Source: JAIBAJ01 sp965284645 (lineage in GTDB: Bacteria; Bacteroidota; Bacteroidia; JAIBAJ01). Taken from it: DNA of 64,000 nucleotides. Below, in pieces: positions 9,577 through 19,399 of this stretch. The position numbers and the translations under genes were made by a program. The stretch's first letter is position 1. The number at the start of each line of letters is the position of its first letter. The DNA is taken from NCBI GenBank assembly GCA_965284645.1, contig OZ260106.1:3410001-3474000 (forward strand), given 5' to 3'. Below the pieces are notes generated by a model, which saw only the letters and a program-made list of their open reading frames with translations, did no database searches and had not been told where the DNA came from.

Positions 9577-9604
9577 AAAAGCCGCACAAATCTGTGCGGC
9601 TTTT
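9577..9604 (-). terminator. Rho-independent terminator of the metalloprotease gene
   Basis: GCCGCACA and TGTGCGGC form a perfect 8-bp stem with a 4-base loop, followed on the minus strand by a run of seven T. Confidence 0.9.
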
Positions 9605-9625
9605 CAATACAAAATTCAAAAACTT

Positions 9626-12604
9626 CTAGTGCTGTATCACCAATTTCTTAACAGCTATTTTATTGCCATATTGGATTCTAGCATGGTAAACACCATCAGC
9701 CTGCCCTTGTAAAGGAAGATTGAGCATACCACCATCTGCGCCTCCAATTCGATTCTCAAATACAACTCTACCTAAGGCATCCATAACTGTAATGACCATA
9801 TCATCTTTTGCAGTTAATTGATAGTTTAAGTAGAAATCTCCATTTGAAGGATTTGGCACAATGGATAGCAAATCATTTGAATTTGAATTAATACTAGTAA
9901 TTACAGTATTAATCGTGTCGCAATCTTCCACAATAATATCATCCAAGAATAGAACAAATTGATCATTTCCAAAATGGTGGAAGGAAAGGTAAACTTGACT
10001 TCCTACATAAGCTGCGGCGTTTAAAACAATTCCTTGAGGTGTCCAAACAGTATCTCCATCTGTTGAAGGATCACCATCTGCCACATTGAACAATGAAACA
10101 GAAGCAGTTTGGAAATTTGCAGGTGTAGGGCCAATCGGCGTTACCAACAATTCATACCCATCTCTAAAATCATTATCAAGATACTGGTGCCACCATGAAA
10201 CCCTAACAGTATCATTCTGAATGGTTAAAGGACCGAATGTAAACCAATTATCGGCAGCAGTTCCAGATGTTGCAAACCATGAAGTAGTAGCCAAGAAATC
10301 ATTGGTATCACCAGCAACTGAATCAATTAAGGTAAGGATCTGCCAATTACCATCAAATGGAGGTACGATGGCAGAATTTGCAGTTTGCGCATCTTCATCA
10401 TAGAAATTAAATGCAAAGGATGCCTGATCAACTGGATCCACGTAGTAACCTGTAAGGTCTGTTACCATCCTTATATAGCAGGTATCGGTAGAACTTGTTT
10501 GTACTACATTAATATAGAAAGAGAAGGTTTCAGTGTTTGAGTTAGTGCCATCAGAAACTGTCAAGGAAACGGTATAATACCCTACTGTGTTGTAAGTAAT
10601 GGGAGGAGGATTTTGTCCATTGAAGGTACTTGGTGTACCACCATTAAAGGTCCAATTCCAAGTGGTTGGATTTCCTGTACTTAAATCGGTAAAGTTTACA
10701 GTGCCACCAACATTCACTGTTGTTGGATTTCCGACGAAATTGGCATCCAAGGTAGCGGTTTGAGTTTGATCACATTTGGAAAACAAAAACTCATCCAATG
10801 CAAGAATAAACATATCATTCGCATTGTGGTGAAAAGCAATGTAAACATCTTGTCCATTAAAACTGGCAGGCAGGTTAGCTGTTTGTGAAGTCCAAACCGT
10901 GTCTCCATCCGTACTTGGGTCATTATCTATGAAGGAAGCAAAACTAGTTGCACCTGCAAAATCAGCTAGTGTATTTCCTGATGTTGTAACTAATACTTCA
11001 TATCCATCCCTATAGTCATTATCCCCCATCAAATGGTACCAACTAAGCGTACTACTTTGAGTACCTGCTCTAAGAGGGCCAAAAATAATCCAGTTGTCAG
11101 CTGCTGCAGGATTCTCAAACCATGAGGTTGCCAATTGATAAAAATCGGTATCCCCTGGAGCAATCAAATCATAATAGGTACCCCAATCTGTAGAAGTAAC
11201 AGGATTGTTTGCATTTGGAGTTAATCCATCATTTTCAAGGGTACCAATAGAAAAGGATGCATCAACTGAGGGATCTACAGCATAGTACAAACCATCAAAA
11301 TAGAATAATGAATCGCAACCTGTTCCACCGCCACCACCTTGGGTTGTAACGGTTATATAATTGGTATTTGTTTGCGTATCTGAATTTGTCCCATCGGATA
11401 CAACCAAAGTAACTGTATAAACCCCTGGTGTACTATAGGTAATAGTAGGTGGATTTTGACCAGAAAAAGTGGAAGGAGTTCCTCCATTGAAGGTCCATGT
11501 CCAAGAAGTAGGATTTCCAGTACTTTGATCGGTGAAGGATACAGAATTACCAGCAACAACAGTAGTTGGAACTCCAACAAATGCTGCATTTAATGTTGCT
11601 GTAGCGGAATTACATCCGCTCCAAGAAACCAAACCAGCCCTTCCTGGTGTCCCTGTTCCAGGACTATAAGTAGTAGCTAAAATGGTATTCATACGATTGG
11701 CTTGTTGTGTTGAAAACATCGTTGGACATGCTGAATAATCCATGAAATTCTCCCATTGCGTCAATTGTCCGCTACAACGTGTTTGAGAGGCTGGACAAGT
11801 AAAGGTTGGTTGATCGGTTGGAGGTGTATCAGACATGCCGTCACCAGGTGTACAACCTTGGTTTCCACTTTCATCTTCCCATGGATGAGACAAACCTAAG
11901 TAGTGACCAGCTTCATGGGTTAGTGTACGCTCCCCTGTGCCTAATACTTGGTAATCCACCACAATACCATCAATTGCTTCCCAAGAAGAACCCCAGGCTG
12001 GAAGGTAAGCATATCCTGCTGTTCCTCCTGTGGAAGGACTATAATCCGCTAAATCTACAACCCAAACGTTCATATATTTGGTGATATCCCAAGGGTAAAC
12101 ACCACCATCATTTCCTGCAGGGTCTTTCATATTATTAGTTTCAGTATCAACCGACCAATTGGCTTTGGTAGTTGTAGTTCTTACAATTCCAGTTGTAGTG
12201 CCACCATTTGGATCAGTTGTAGCTAAACAAAATTGAATTTCAGCATCAGCGGCAACGCCTGTAAATTGCAACCTCGTATTGGAAAAGTCACTGTTTTGTT
12301 TCCTATAATCCAAGTTCATTTGAGCAATAGTTGCCTGAATAACTGCATCGGAGGCATTACCTGCATTAGTCGACGAATTATAAATTACATGAAAAACAAC
12401 CGGAATATACTTAACAGCCTTAGGGCCATTGTATACCGAGTTATCCAAACCTTGGTAATATTGATGAACATTTTGAAGGGCCTCTGGATGGTCTTCGTAA
12501 TATTTTTGGGTAACACGGGAGGTACCGCAAAAATTGTTTTGGGCAAATACACTACCCCAAATTCCTGCACCAAGTATGGTTAAAGAAGTAAGTAATTTCT
12601 TCAT
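9626..12604 (-). CDS. Secreted M43-family metalloprotease with PKD and cleaved-adhesin-like domains, T9SS type A tail
   Basis: A 992-residue exported zinc protease of the pappalysin/cytophagalysin group (M43). A signal peptide ends near FAQ (1-21). The zinc motif HEAGHYLGLSH at 230-240 gives ligands H230, H234 and H240 and catalytic E231; the Met-turn is near ENFMDYSA at 285-292. Then follow a PKD domain (about 340-420), a jelly-roll domain resembling cleaved adhesin/choice-of-anchor J (about 430-615), a second PKD and a second jelly roll (about 710-900). The C-terminal T9SS sorting domain contains VPNPSNGDF. The two PKD-plus-jelly-roll units are an internal duplication. It probably degrades extracellular protein at or beyond the cell surface. 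Confidence 0.9.
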   Translation of the reverse strand: MKKLLTSLTILGAGIWGSVFAQNNFCGTSRVTQKYYEDHPEALQNVHQYYQGLDNSVYNGPKAVKYIPVVFHVIYNSSTNAGNASDAVIQATIAQMNLDYRKQNSDFSNTRLQFTGVAADAEIQFCLATTDPNGGTTTGIVRTTTTKANWSVDTETNNMKDPAGNDGGVYPWDITKYMNVWVVDLADYSPSTGGTAGYAYLPAWGSSWEAIDGIVVDYQVLGTGERTLTHEAGHYLGLSHPWEDESGNQGCTPGDGMSDTPPTDQPTFTCPASQTRCSGQLTQWENFMDYSACPTMFSTQQANRMNTILATTYSPGTGTPGRAGLVSWSGCNSATATLNAAFVGVPTTVVAGNSVSFTDQSTGNPTSWTWTFNGGTPSTFSGQNPPTITYSTPGVYTVTLVVSDGTNSDTQTNTNYITVTTQGGGGGTGCDSLFYFDGLYYAVDPSVDASFSIGTLENDGLTPNANNPVTSTDWGTYYDLIAPGDTDFYQLATSWFENPAAADNWIIFGPLRAGTQSSTLSWYHLMGDNDYRDGYEVLVTTSGNTLADFAGATSFASFIDNDPSTDGDTVWTSQTANLPASFNGQDVYIAFHHNANDMFILALDEFLFSKCDQTQTATLDANFVGNPTTVNVGGTVNFTDLSTGNPTTWNWTFNGGTPSTFNGQNPPPITYNTVGYYTVSLTVSDGTNSNTETFSFYINVVQTSSTDTCYIRMVTDLTGYYVDPVDQASFAFNFYDEDAQTANSAIVPPFDGNWQILTLIDSVAGDTNDFLATTSWFATSGTAADNWFTFGPLTIQNDTVRVSWWHQYLDNDFRDGYELLVTPIGPTPANFQTASVSLFNVADGDPSTDGDTVWTPQGIVLNAAAYVGSQVYLSFHHFGNDQFVLFLDDIIVEDCDTINTVITSINSNSNDLLSIVPNPSNGDFYLNYQLTAKDDMVITVMDALGRVVFENRIGGADGGMLNLPLQGQADGVYHARIQYGNKIAVKKLVIQH

Positions 12605-12633
12605 TCCGTATGAAATTGATTTAATTTAGGTGG

Positions 12634-12641
12634 CAAATTTA
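12634..12641 (-). promoter_or_regulatory. -7 promoter element of the metalloprotease gene
   Basis: On the minus strand this reads TAAATTTG, an exact TAnnTTTG match ending 30 bases before the ATG at 12604. Confidence 0.4.
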
Positions 12642-12693
12642 ATGAAGTATTCGAACTATACTTTTTTTTTATACCTGCCAAAGAAGAATTAAT

Positions 12694-12701
12694 TAAGTTT
12701 G
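12694..12701 (+). promoter_or_regulatory. -7 promoter element of the THX gene
   Basis: TAAGTTTG fits TAnnTTTG, 18 bases before the ATG at 12719. The leader would be about ten bases. Confidence 0.35.
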
Positions 12702-12718
12702 CTCAAAATTTTTCAAAA

Positions 12719-12946
12719 ATGGGAAAAGGAGATATAAAATCTAAACGTGGAAAAATAGGCAACAAATCTTATGGCGTTCGTCGTCCTAAGAAAAGCAAAA
12801 GCCTAAGTGCCTCAGAAATTGCAGAAGCAAAAGCGGCAAAAGCGCTTCAGGTAGCAAAGACCGAAAAAGCAAAACCAGCTAAAAAAGAAGTTGAGGCTAC
12901 AGACAAGCCAGTTGCTGCTAAAAAAGCTTCAAAAGCAAAAGCTTAA
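12719..12946 (+). CDS. 30S ribosomal protein THX with long basic tail
   Basis: The first 30 residues (MGKGDIKSKRGKIGNKSYGV then RRPKK) match the THX family, a small basic peptide bound in the 30S head. The usual core is about 25-30 residues; here 75 residues are made, the rest being a Lys/Ala-rich tail. It is a single gene between two leftward surface-protein genes, with its own promoter element and a strong terminator. Confidence 0.85.
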   Translation: MGKGDIKSKRGKIGNKSYGVRRPKKSKSLSASEIAEAKAAKALQVAKTEKAKPAKKEVEATDKPVAAKKASKAKA

Positions 12947-12952
12947 TTAAAC

Positions 12953-13005
12953 AATCTACTAAACAAAAAAACCAGTCAATGACTGGTTTTTTTGTTTAGT
13001 AGATT
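12953..13005. terminator. Perfect 26-bp inverted repeat, bidirectional terminator
   Basis: The two 26-base arms (12953-12978 and 12980-13005) are exactly complementary around a single central A. The seven A and seven T inside the arms supply a T run after the CCAGTCA/TGACTGG core in either direction. It separates THX from the leftward lipoprotein genes. Confidence 0.85.
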
Positions 13006-13022
13006 TGAAGTTTAAGCAATTT

Positions 13023-13220
13023 CTAGATTTCAACACACTCATATTTTTCTGCATCCGGTTGGGCCTTTAAATTTTCATATTCTTGCCCGCAAACCTCGAA
13101 CGTTGGTCCTTTATTTCCAAAGGCATTTGTATAATTACAATTGGAACATTTTTTACAACCGCTGAAACCAACAACAAGTGTTAAAAGAATAAAGGAACTA
13201 ATTTTTAGGGATTTTTTCAT
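13023..13220 (-). CDS. Small Cys-rich lipoprotein (copy 1)
   Basis: A 65-residue protein with a lipoprotein signal ending GFSGC, with the lipidated Cys at 22. The mature chain begins CKKCSNC, a CxxCxxC cluster whose first Cys is the lipid anchor, followed by NYT. Two more Cys lie further on (CGQEYENL and YECVEI). It is a paralogue of the next two genes, starting 1 base after the stop of copy 2. It is probably a surface or periplasmic outer-membrane lipoprotein of unknown role; the Cys cluster could bind metal or form disulfides. Confidence 0.8.
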   Translation of the reverse strand: MKKSLKISSFILLTLVVGFSGCKKCSNCNYTNAFGNKGPTFEVCGQEYENLKAQPDAEKYECVEI

Positions 13221-13221
13221 T

Positions 13222-13413
13222 TTAAGAGCAGGTTAGATTTGGATCTTGTTCTTTCTGTGTTAATTCATCATCGCAATATTGAACCTCAGGTGATGGAGTA
13301 TTTCCAGAAGTATTGGTATACTTACATGTTTTACATCTTTGACACGAAGAAAAACCTAAAGAGGTTATAGCTAAGATTCCAACTAGAACTGGAACTAATT
13401 TAATTTTTTTCAT
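13222..13413 (-). CDS. Small Cys-rich lipoprotein (copy 2)
   Basis: A 63-residue paralogue with a signal peptide ending GFSSC (Cys 24) and a mature start of CQRCKTCKYT. Two further Cys follow (YCDDEL and the penultimate residue). It lies in the middle of a three-gene leftward tandem. No function is recognised. Confidence 0.8.
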   Translation of the reverse strand: MKKIKLVPVLVGILAITSLGFSSCQRCKTCKYTNTSGNTPSPEVQYCDDELTQKEQDPNLTCS

Positions 13414-13454
13414 TTTTCTATTGTTTAATTATTCTCAAACAAAATGTTTGCCAA

Positions 13455-13916
13455 TTAATCGCAAACGCGATTAGTTGGGAATTTATTTCCTCTGTAACAA
13501 CGAACAAAATAGTTCTGACCAGTCAGAGCTCTTATTAAAGTGCCTGTTTTGTATTTTAAGCGACTCAATTCCTTAGCATTACCGCAATTTATGCTATCCA
13601 AAGAATCAACACCCAATGAATCCAAATTCGCGACATATGCAGAATCGTACCTAATCATTGAATCTACTGCATCAGGAATGCTATCAAATAATACGGTATC
13701 ATAAACGGCACAAGCCCAACAATAAAAGGAGTCCGCAGTTAATTTCTGTGCATTAAAATCTTCTTCAGAACCGCATTTCTCCGGACTTATATAAAGAACA
13801 TGACCTGAATTAGTATCCTTAACAGTACAAATTTGACATTTCTTACAGCTAGAAATAGCCAATAATCCAGCAATTAAGGTGGAAACGAAAAGCACAGGGC
13901 TGAAAATTTTCTTCAT
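13455..13916 (-). CDS. Cys-rich lipoprotein (copy 3, long form)
   Basis: A 153-residue lipoprotein with a signal ending ISSC (Cys 24) and a mature start of CKKCQICTVKD, sharing the CxxCxxC opening of its two neighbours but with an extra 90-residue C-terminal part holding several more Cys (YCWAC among them). It is the first gene of the tandem and lies directly downstream of the lectin-PKD giant, with 61 bases between them. A -7-like element, one base off consensus, lies at 13934-13941. The role is unknown. Confidence 0.78.
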   Translation of the reverse strand: MKKIFSPVLFVSTLIAGLLAISSCKKCQICTVKDTNSGHVLYISPEKCGSEEDFNAQKLTADSFYCWACAVYDTVLFDSIPDAVDSMIRYDSAYVANLDSLGVDSLDSINCGNAKELSRLKYKTGTLIRALTGQNYFVRCYRGNKFPTNRVCD

Positions 13917-13977
13917 GAGTATTTTATTGGTTGCGAAATTAATTGAATTTGCGAAATTTTGAAGACAAACATTTTTT

Positions 13978-16900
13978 TTATCTAAGCAAGGTTACTTTCC
14001 CTTGGTAATTATACCTCTTATCCTTGTAGTCTACTGTCTTTACATAATATACATATACATCCTGTTGTGCATCAGCTCCTGTACGTTGAACAATACCATC
14101 CCATCCATGCTCTAAACTTTTTGTCCTGAAAACTTCTTCACCCCAGCGGTTAAATACGCGCATTTCATACTCCTTTACCCCTTCTCCTTGGGCATTAAAG
14201 ATTGAATTTTTTGTGTCTTCATTCACTGTAAATGCACTTGGTACATAAAGCGAATAAAATGGGATTACACAAACAACACGTGAAGAGGTATCCTTACATC
14301 CAAATTGGTTCCAAACCGTTTGAACAACCTCATAACACCCTGTATCAATATAAGTCCTAAACGAATTGGAATCGGTGGAATAGGTGCCATCCCCAAAATC
14401 ATATAACCATTCCACTGCATCCGTACTATAATCTGTAAATTCAATGGTTGGACTGAATAAATCTACTTCTAATTCATTTGGGAAAAAGAAGGAGGTTGGC
14501 AAAGAATTAACAACAACCAAGGTATCAATTGTTAAAGTTGCTTGACAACCATGGTTTGTTGCTACAGTTAAACTAACATCATAAACACCCGGAATAGTAT
14601 AAACATGTTGTGGACTTTGCTGAGTAGAGCCAGATTGGTCGCCAAAAGAAAAAACAATACTAGCTGGATCTATTGTGTTTGTTTGCGACCCAATTATGGG
14701 AACAGAGGAAAACTCTGTAAAATCGACAGTAACAGGTTGACAAGAATCGCCTCTGATTTGATAAGTAAAGAATGGAACGGGTTCTGGATAAACAAAATAG
14801 GTAAGATTGGTAGAGGCTGAACATCCGGAATCACTAATGCTGGTTAAGGTCACAACATAATCACCTGGATTTGAAAAGGTGTGAATAGGAGAAGATACTG
14901 AATCTTGAGGCGTTGTATCCCCGTAATTCCAAATATTCAAAGCTATATTTCCGCTATTTATGGTTGAATTATTTACAAAACTCGTCGAATTGCCAATACA
15001 AACATAGGAGGCCGTAAAGCTAGGCTGTGGCAATGGATTAACTATGGCATCTTTTGTAGTTGTTGCAGAACATCCATTATCGCTGGTCACCGTTAAGGTT
15101 ACTGGAAAAGTGCCATCATTTCCATAATTATGGGTAGGCTGTTGGTTGGTAGAATTGGCTGTATTATCTCCAAAAGACCAAGACCAGTTTGTTATGTTCC
15201 CAGCCGTAACATTGCTTAAATCAAAAAATTGAGTCGAACCTCCTAAACATACAATGTTTGATGAAAAATCAGGAAACGGAATAGGCGAAACATTGACTTG
15301 ATGCACAACACTATTGGTACAACCCTGATCACTAGTAACAATGAGGGTCACGTTAAAAGTTAATGCGGTATTATACGTAAAGGTGGCATTTGCTGTATAG
15401 GCATGGGTACTTGGGAGGCCAGGTACTCCTTGAAATTGATTGAAATTATAGTTCCATCCATCTATAGTACCCGGTGCAGCTATTGAACTAGCATCAGTAA
15501 ATGAGACAGGTTGCCCTTTACAAACAGGATCAGGGGTAAATGTATAGTCTGCAACTGGATTTGGATTTACAACTGCATTTTGGGTAATGCTTGAAACACA
15601 CCCTTGGTTTGACGTTACAGTTAAAGTCACAGGATAATTCGTTGTTGGAGATACAAAGGAAAATGTGAATGAAGGATTTGCCTGTGGGCTAACATTCCCT
15701 CCTCCAAAATCCCAAGCATTGGTAGTAATACTCCCTACCGAAACGGTACTCTCATTCGTAAATAAGGATGCACTTCCTTCACAAACAGGAGGTACAGAAA
15801 AATCTGCAACAGGCAAAGGATGAGCAATTACAGAATTGGTAGCTGAGGCTGTACAACCATCAGAAGTAGTTACGGTTAATTGAACGGTATAAGTTCCTGC
15901 TGCATACAAATGGGTGGTATTGCTGCCCGTCCCATTTGGCGACCCATCTCCAAAATCCCAATCCCAAGAATTAATGGTCCCTGGAGGGTTAATATTCGAA
16001 TTATCAGCAAATGCCAAGGCAACATCCTCGCATTCATTTGTATTCGTAAATCCTACCGTTGGCGCAGGGAAAACTGTTACAGCATTTGTCCCAGTTGCCG
16101 TGCAACCATATTCAGTAGTAATATCCAAAGTAACGGTATAGGTAGCATCATTTACAAAAGTATTTGTGCCATCAGTTTGATTTAGACTAACATTCCCATC
16201 GCCATAATCCCAATCATTATTCGTTATTATACCATCTAATGAGGTACTCGTATTCGTGAAAGTCATTACTTGTCCATCACATACATTGTTCCAAGTAAAA
16301 CTTGCTGTAGGATTATCATGTACAATAACACTAGCCGTGAAAACATCCGAACATCCATTGGGAGTGGTTACTGTGAGGGTAATGGTGTAAGTCCCCGGAT
16401 TGGCATAAGTGTGACATGCAGCTTGCAAGGCATCATTCGGCGTTCCATCACCCCAATTCCAATCGTAAGTAGAAATTGTTTCTGGGGCAGCAATTGAACT
16501 TGCATCACTCGGACAGACCTGACTCCCTAAGCAAACATCATTAACAGTAAAATTCGCATTTGGAATTGAAAAAACATTTACCAATTGCTGAACCCCATTC
16601 AAACAGCCTCTGTTATCCTGAACAACATGGGTTACTAAATATTGCCCGGGAAAAGCATAGGTATAACTTATCGACGAGCCAGGAACTGGGGCTGAATTAT
16701 CTCCAAAATCCCATCCATACAAAACCAAAGCAGCTGTTGAACTTGAAGTGGAGGTGAAACTATTCGGAGTCCCTTCACATACATCTGTTGAAGTGAAGGA
16801 GGCCGTCGGTAAAGGATAAACCGTCACAGGAATAGGTGCACTTGTATTTACACATCCATTATTATCTTGGACTGTTAATATAGTATTGTATGTACCAGGA

Positions 16901-18219
16901 GCGACATAAACGTAATTGGGATTTTGAATCGCAGCCGAAAAACCATCACCAAACTGATACCCCCATGCAACTATACTGCCGCCTGCAACGGTAGATTGGT
17001 CAGTAAATGCTTGTATTTCTCCAAAACAATGATCTGCTGTTGTAAATGCTGCCACAGGATTGGGGAAAACAGTCATATTAAAATTATCCGACCCTGTGCA
17101 ACCGTTGGCATCTGTAACTGAAAGCGTTATATTTGTTGTATTTATAGCTGTCCAAGTCGTATTGGGCGAATTGGGATTAGCAATGCCATCCGGAGGACTC
17201 CACAAATAGGTAAGTGTTGGATCGACTGGAGCTATGGAAAGATTTACGACCGTTCCCGCACAAACACTTTGGTCAGCTCCTGCCGTAACTTGAGGAGAAG
17301 GTAAAACCGTAATTGGAAAGCTTTGACTAGCACCACAACCACTAATATCGTTTACAGTTAAAGTAACATTAAAATTGCCCGCTGTGGCATAAGTATGGGA
17401 TGGATTCTGAACTCCAGTTACAACAGGTGAACCATCTCCAAAATTCCAGGTCCATTGGGTAATACCTCCAAGATTTGATGTACTTGCATCATTAAACTGG
17501 GTAGGATTTCCTTGACAAACCGTATTCGTGGCTGTATTAAAACTAGGAACAATATTCAAACAAAAACGATGTTCATTGTTTGCGCCTCCCGTTGCAGCAG
17601 TAAAGCCCCAATATACCGATGCATTTCCCCCGAAAATATTGGCAATAATATTTCCTGTGTAACTTGTTCTTAATACACCATCAAAAAAAACCTGAAATGT
17701 ATTTGTTGTCGGGTCCCAAGTAATTCGAATAACATGATACCCGCAATCCTCTATATTTCCTGTGGTTGAACTTGCCTGAACCGGACCCGCCAAATTATTA
17801 CCTGTACCATGATCGGTTACCCCATTTTGCATAATTGCAATGTGGTCGAAAGAGGGATCACTCGTATTTTGGTAGGTATCAATCTCTACAGCAAAGGATG
17901 GTGAAATCCCCATGTAACCCATTCCTGCGCCAGATGCACCTAAACTAGTACTTACTGGCTGCAAAACAAAAGCCATACCATCAGCTCCACCATCATTACA
18001 TCCTAAAAAAACATCAAATGAAAAATCTATTGGATTATTTAAGTCAATTTGGTTATTGTTCCAAACCGATCCAAACTGATTATTTGCTGCCGAAGTCAAA
18101 CGATAACAATCGCAACTTAAGGAGGTTGCATTTCCGTTTACTGCAAATTGCTGGGAACTGGCAACCATTCCTTGGATCAAACAACCAATAAATAGTATAA
18201 GTTTAGAGGCAATTCTCAT
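13978..18219 (-). CDS. Giant secreted L-type lectin / PKD-repeat protein with T9SS type B (gliding-motility) C-terminus
   Basis: A 1413-residue surface protein. The signal peptide is at about 1-23. An L-type (legume-like) lectin domain spans about 25-225, with FAVEIDTYQN and DGMAFVLQP as family marks. A chain of about twelve PKD-like repeats with FGDG/WGDG motifs runs to about residue 1310. The C-terminal 90 residues form a gliding-motility-associated type B sorting domain (VPSAFTVNEDTKNS, MRVFNRWGEEVF, GWDG). Most repeats begin VCxG and end with an xxGC turn, suggesting one disulfide per repeat. It is likely a glycan-binding adhesin on the cell surface. Confidence 0.9.
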   Translation of the reverse strand: MRIASKLILFIGCLIQGMVASSQQFAVNGNATSLSCDCYRLTSAANNQFGSVWNNNQIDLNNPIDFSFDVFLGCNDGGADGMAFVLQPVSTSLGASGAGMGYMGISPSFAVEIDTYQNTSDPSFDHIAIMQNGVTDHGTGNNLAGPVQASSTTGNIEDCGYHVIRITWDPTTNTFQVFFDGVLRTSYTGNIIANIFGGNASVYWGFTAATGGANNEHRFCLNIVPSFNTATNTVCQGNPTQFNDASTSNLGGITQWTWNFGDGSPVVTGVQNPSHTYATAGNFNVTLTVNDISGCGASQSFPITVLPSPQVTAGADQSVCAGTVVNLSIAPVDPTLTYLWSPPDGIANPNSPNTTWTAINTTNITLSVTDANGCTGSDNFNMTVFPNPVAAFTTADHCFGEIQAFTDQSTVAGGSIVAWGYQFGDGFSAAIQNPNYVYVAPGTYNTILTVQDNNGCVNTSAPIPVTVYPLPTASFTSTDVCEGTPNSFTSTSSSTAALVLYGWDFGDNSAPVPGSSISYTYAFPGQYLVTHVVQDNRGCLNGVQQLVNVFSIPNANFTVNDVCLGSQVCPSDASSIAAPETISTYDWNWGDGTPNDALQAACHTYANPGTYTITLTVTTPNGCSDVFTASVIVHDNPTASFTWNNVCDGQVMTFTNTSTSLDGIITNNDWDYGDGNVSLNQTDGTNTFVNDATYTVTLDITTEYGCTATGTNAVTVFPAPTVGFTNTNECEDVALAFADNSNINPPGTINSWDWDFGDGSPNGTGSNTTHLYAAGTYTVQLTVTTSDGCTASATNSVIAHPLPVADFSVPPVCEGSASLFTNESTVSVGSITTNAWDFGGGNVSPQANPSFTFSFVSPTTNYPVTLTVTSNQGCVSSITQNAVVNPNPVADYTFTPDPVCKGQPVSFTDASSIAAPGTIDGWNYNFNQFQGVPGLPSTHAYTANATFTYNTALTFNVTLIVTSDQGCTNSVVHQVNVSPIPFPDFSSNIVCLGGSTQFFDLSNVTAGNITNWSWSFGDNTANSTNQQPTHNYGNDGTFPVTLTVTSDNGCSATTTKDAIVNPLPQPSFTASYVCIGNSTSFVNNSTINSGNIALNIWNYGDTTPQDSVSSPIHTFSNPGDYVVTLTSISDSGCSASTNLTYFVYPEPVPFFTYQIRGDSCQPVTVDFTEFSSVPIIGSQTNTIDPASIVFSFGDQSGSTQQSPQHVYTIPGVYDVSLTVATNHGCQATLTIDTLVVVNSLPTSFFFPNELEVDLFSPTIEFTDYSTDAVEWLYDFGDGTYSTDSNSFRTYIDTGCYEVVQTVWNQFGCKDTSSRVVCVIPFYSLYVPSAFTVNEDTKNSIFNAQGEGVKEYEMRVFNRWGEEVFRTKSLEHGWDGIVQRTGADAQQDVYVYYVKTVDYKDKRYNYQGKVTLLR

Positions 18220-18392
18220 TCGAATTCAAAAAAGTTTAAGGTGGCTAAAATAAGCATAATTATCAAAATTTTATCGACAGATTTTTTTGATTGCCAACAC
18301 CTTTTTTCCATCTAAAAAGTAAAACATTATTAAATGTTAAATTTTGCCATTTCATCAAACAAATTCCAAATTTTGCGCCTTATATTTTAAAA

Positions 18393-19139
18393 ATGAGTTA
18401 CGGAAAATGGATTGCAGGGGGATTAGGCTGGGCATTCGCAGGGCCCTTAGGCGGTGTTATCGGATTTGCCATTGGCACTTTATTTGACCAAGCGGCTACA
18501 ATGACACTGGTAGAGGGCCAACCAAATCAAATGGGTGGAGCTAGAGTTGGAAATTCACAACCAGGTGATTTTGTCGCTTCCTTATTGGTTTTAACCGCAG
18601 CGGTAATGAAGGCTGATAATCGGGTTTTAAAATCCGAATTGGATTATGTAAAACAATTTTTTGTCCGCCAATTTGGAGAAAATCAGTCCCAAGCATTATT
18701 GATAACTCTTCGGGAATTGCTCAACAAAGAGATACCCGTAAATGAAGTATGTGATCAAATCCGTCACAACCTCGATCACGCCTCTCGTCTTCAATTGTTG
18801 CACTATCTTTTTGGAATTTCAAATGCCGATGGACATGTGCATCCGCAAGAAATTGAAATCATAGGAAAAATAGCCTATCACCTTGGCGTTAGCGACAGAG
18901 ACCTTAACAGTATCAAGGCTATGTTTATTAAGGATTCCAAAGCTGCTTACTCTATTTTGGAAATTGACGAAAAGGCAAGTGATGAAGAGGTGAAAAAGGC
19001 TTACAGAAAAATGGCCATTAAATACCATCCTGATAAAATTAACCACTTGGGAGAAGAATTTCAAAAGGCTGCGAAGGAAAAATTCCAGGAGGTCCAAAAC
19101 GCCTATGAACAGATAAAAAAGGAAAGAGGCCTGGTTTAA
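18393..19139 (+). CDS. TerB and DnaJ domain protein (DjlA-like)
   Basis: A J-domain co-chaperone, 248 residues from the ATG at 18393. The frame can be extended upstream to 18291, but that part is not protein-like. A Gly-rich hydrophobic N-terminus (about 5-35) is followed by a TerB-like all-helical domain (about 59-175) with acidic residues, and a J domain (184-246) with HPD at 212-214. The order resembles DjlA, which stimulates DnaK at the membrane. It is a single gene convergent on a large intergenic region. Confidence 0.85.
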   Translation: MSYGKWIAGGLGWAFAGPLGGVIGFAIGTLFDQAATMTLVEGQPNQMGGARVGNSQPGDFVASLLVLTAAVMKADNRVLKSELDYVKQFFVRQFGENQSQALLITLRELLNKEIPVNEVCDQIRHNLDHASRLQLLHYLFGISNADGHVHPQEIEIIGKIAYHLGVSDRDLNSIKAMFIKDSKAAYSILEIDEKASDEEVKKAYRKMAIKYHPDKINHLGEEFQKAAKEKFQEVQNAYEQIKKERGLV

Positions 19140-19399
19140 CTAACCCATATTAAAAAGAGCTTTTTTTCCTACCTTTTTGAAATAGTTCAATAGGCCTAAC
19201 TGCTTAAAAATTGATTTTAATCATTTAAAATTCAAGCTCTTGTCAATTTTATTCAGTTTAAAACAAGATTTGGTACTTTCTCAAGAAAATAACCGAAGTT
19301 TTATTTTTAAAGTATACCAAAATTTTAAAAGAAAAGGCCTGCAAGTAAGGTAATCAACTAAAAAATAGGTCTAAATCCACTTTTGATTATTTTTTTTTA
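19140..19399. other. AT-rich intergenic stretch with no recognised feature
   Basis: Nothing gene-like is seen here. The sequence is low in G+C and leads into structured repeat copy A. No protein-like frame of useful length is present on either strand. Confidence 0.5.

Noticed and set aside
18291..18392. A longer start for the TerB-DnaJ gene
   Set aside because: The extra 34 residues are not family-like, and the ATG at 18393 begins the conserved MSYGKWIAGG part.
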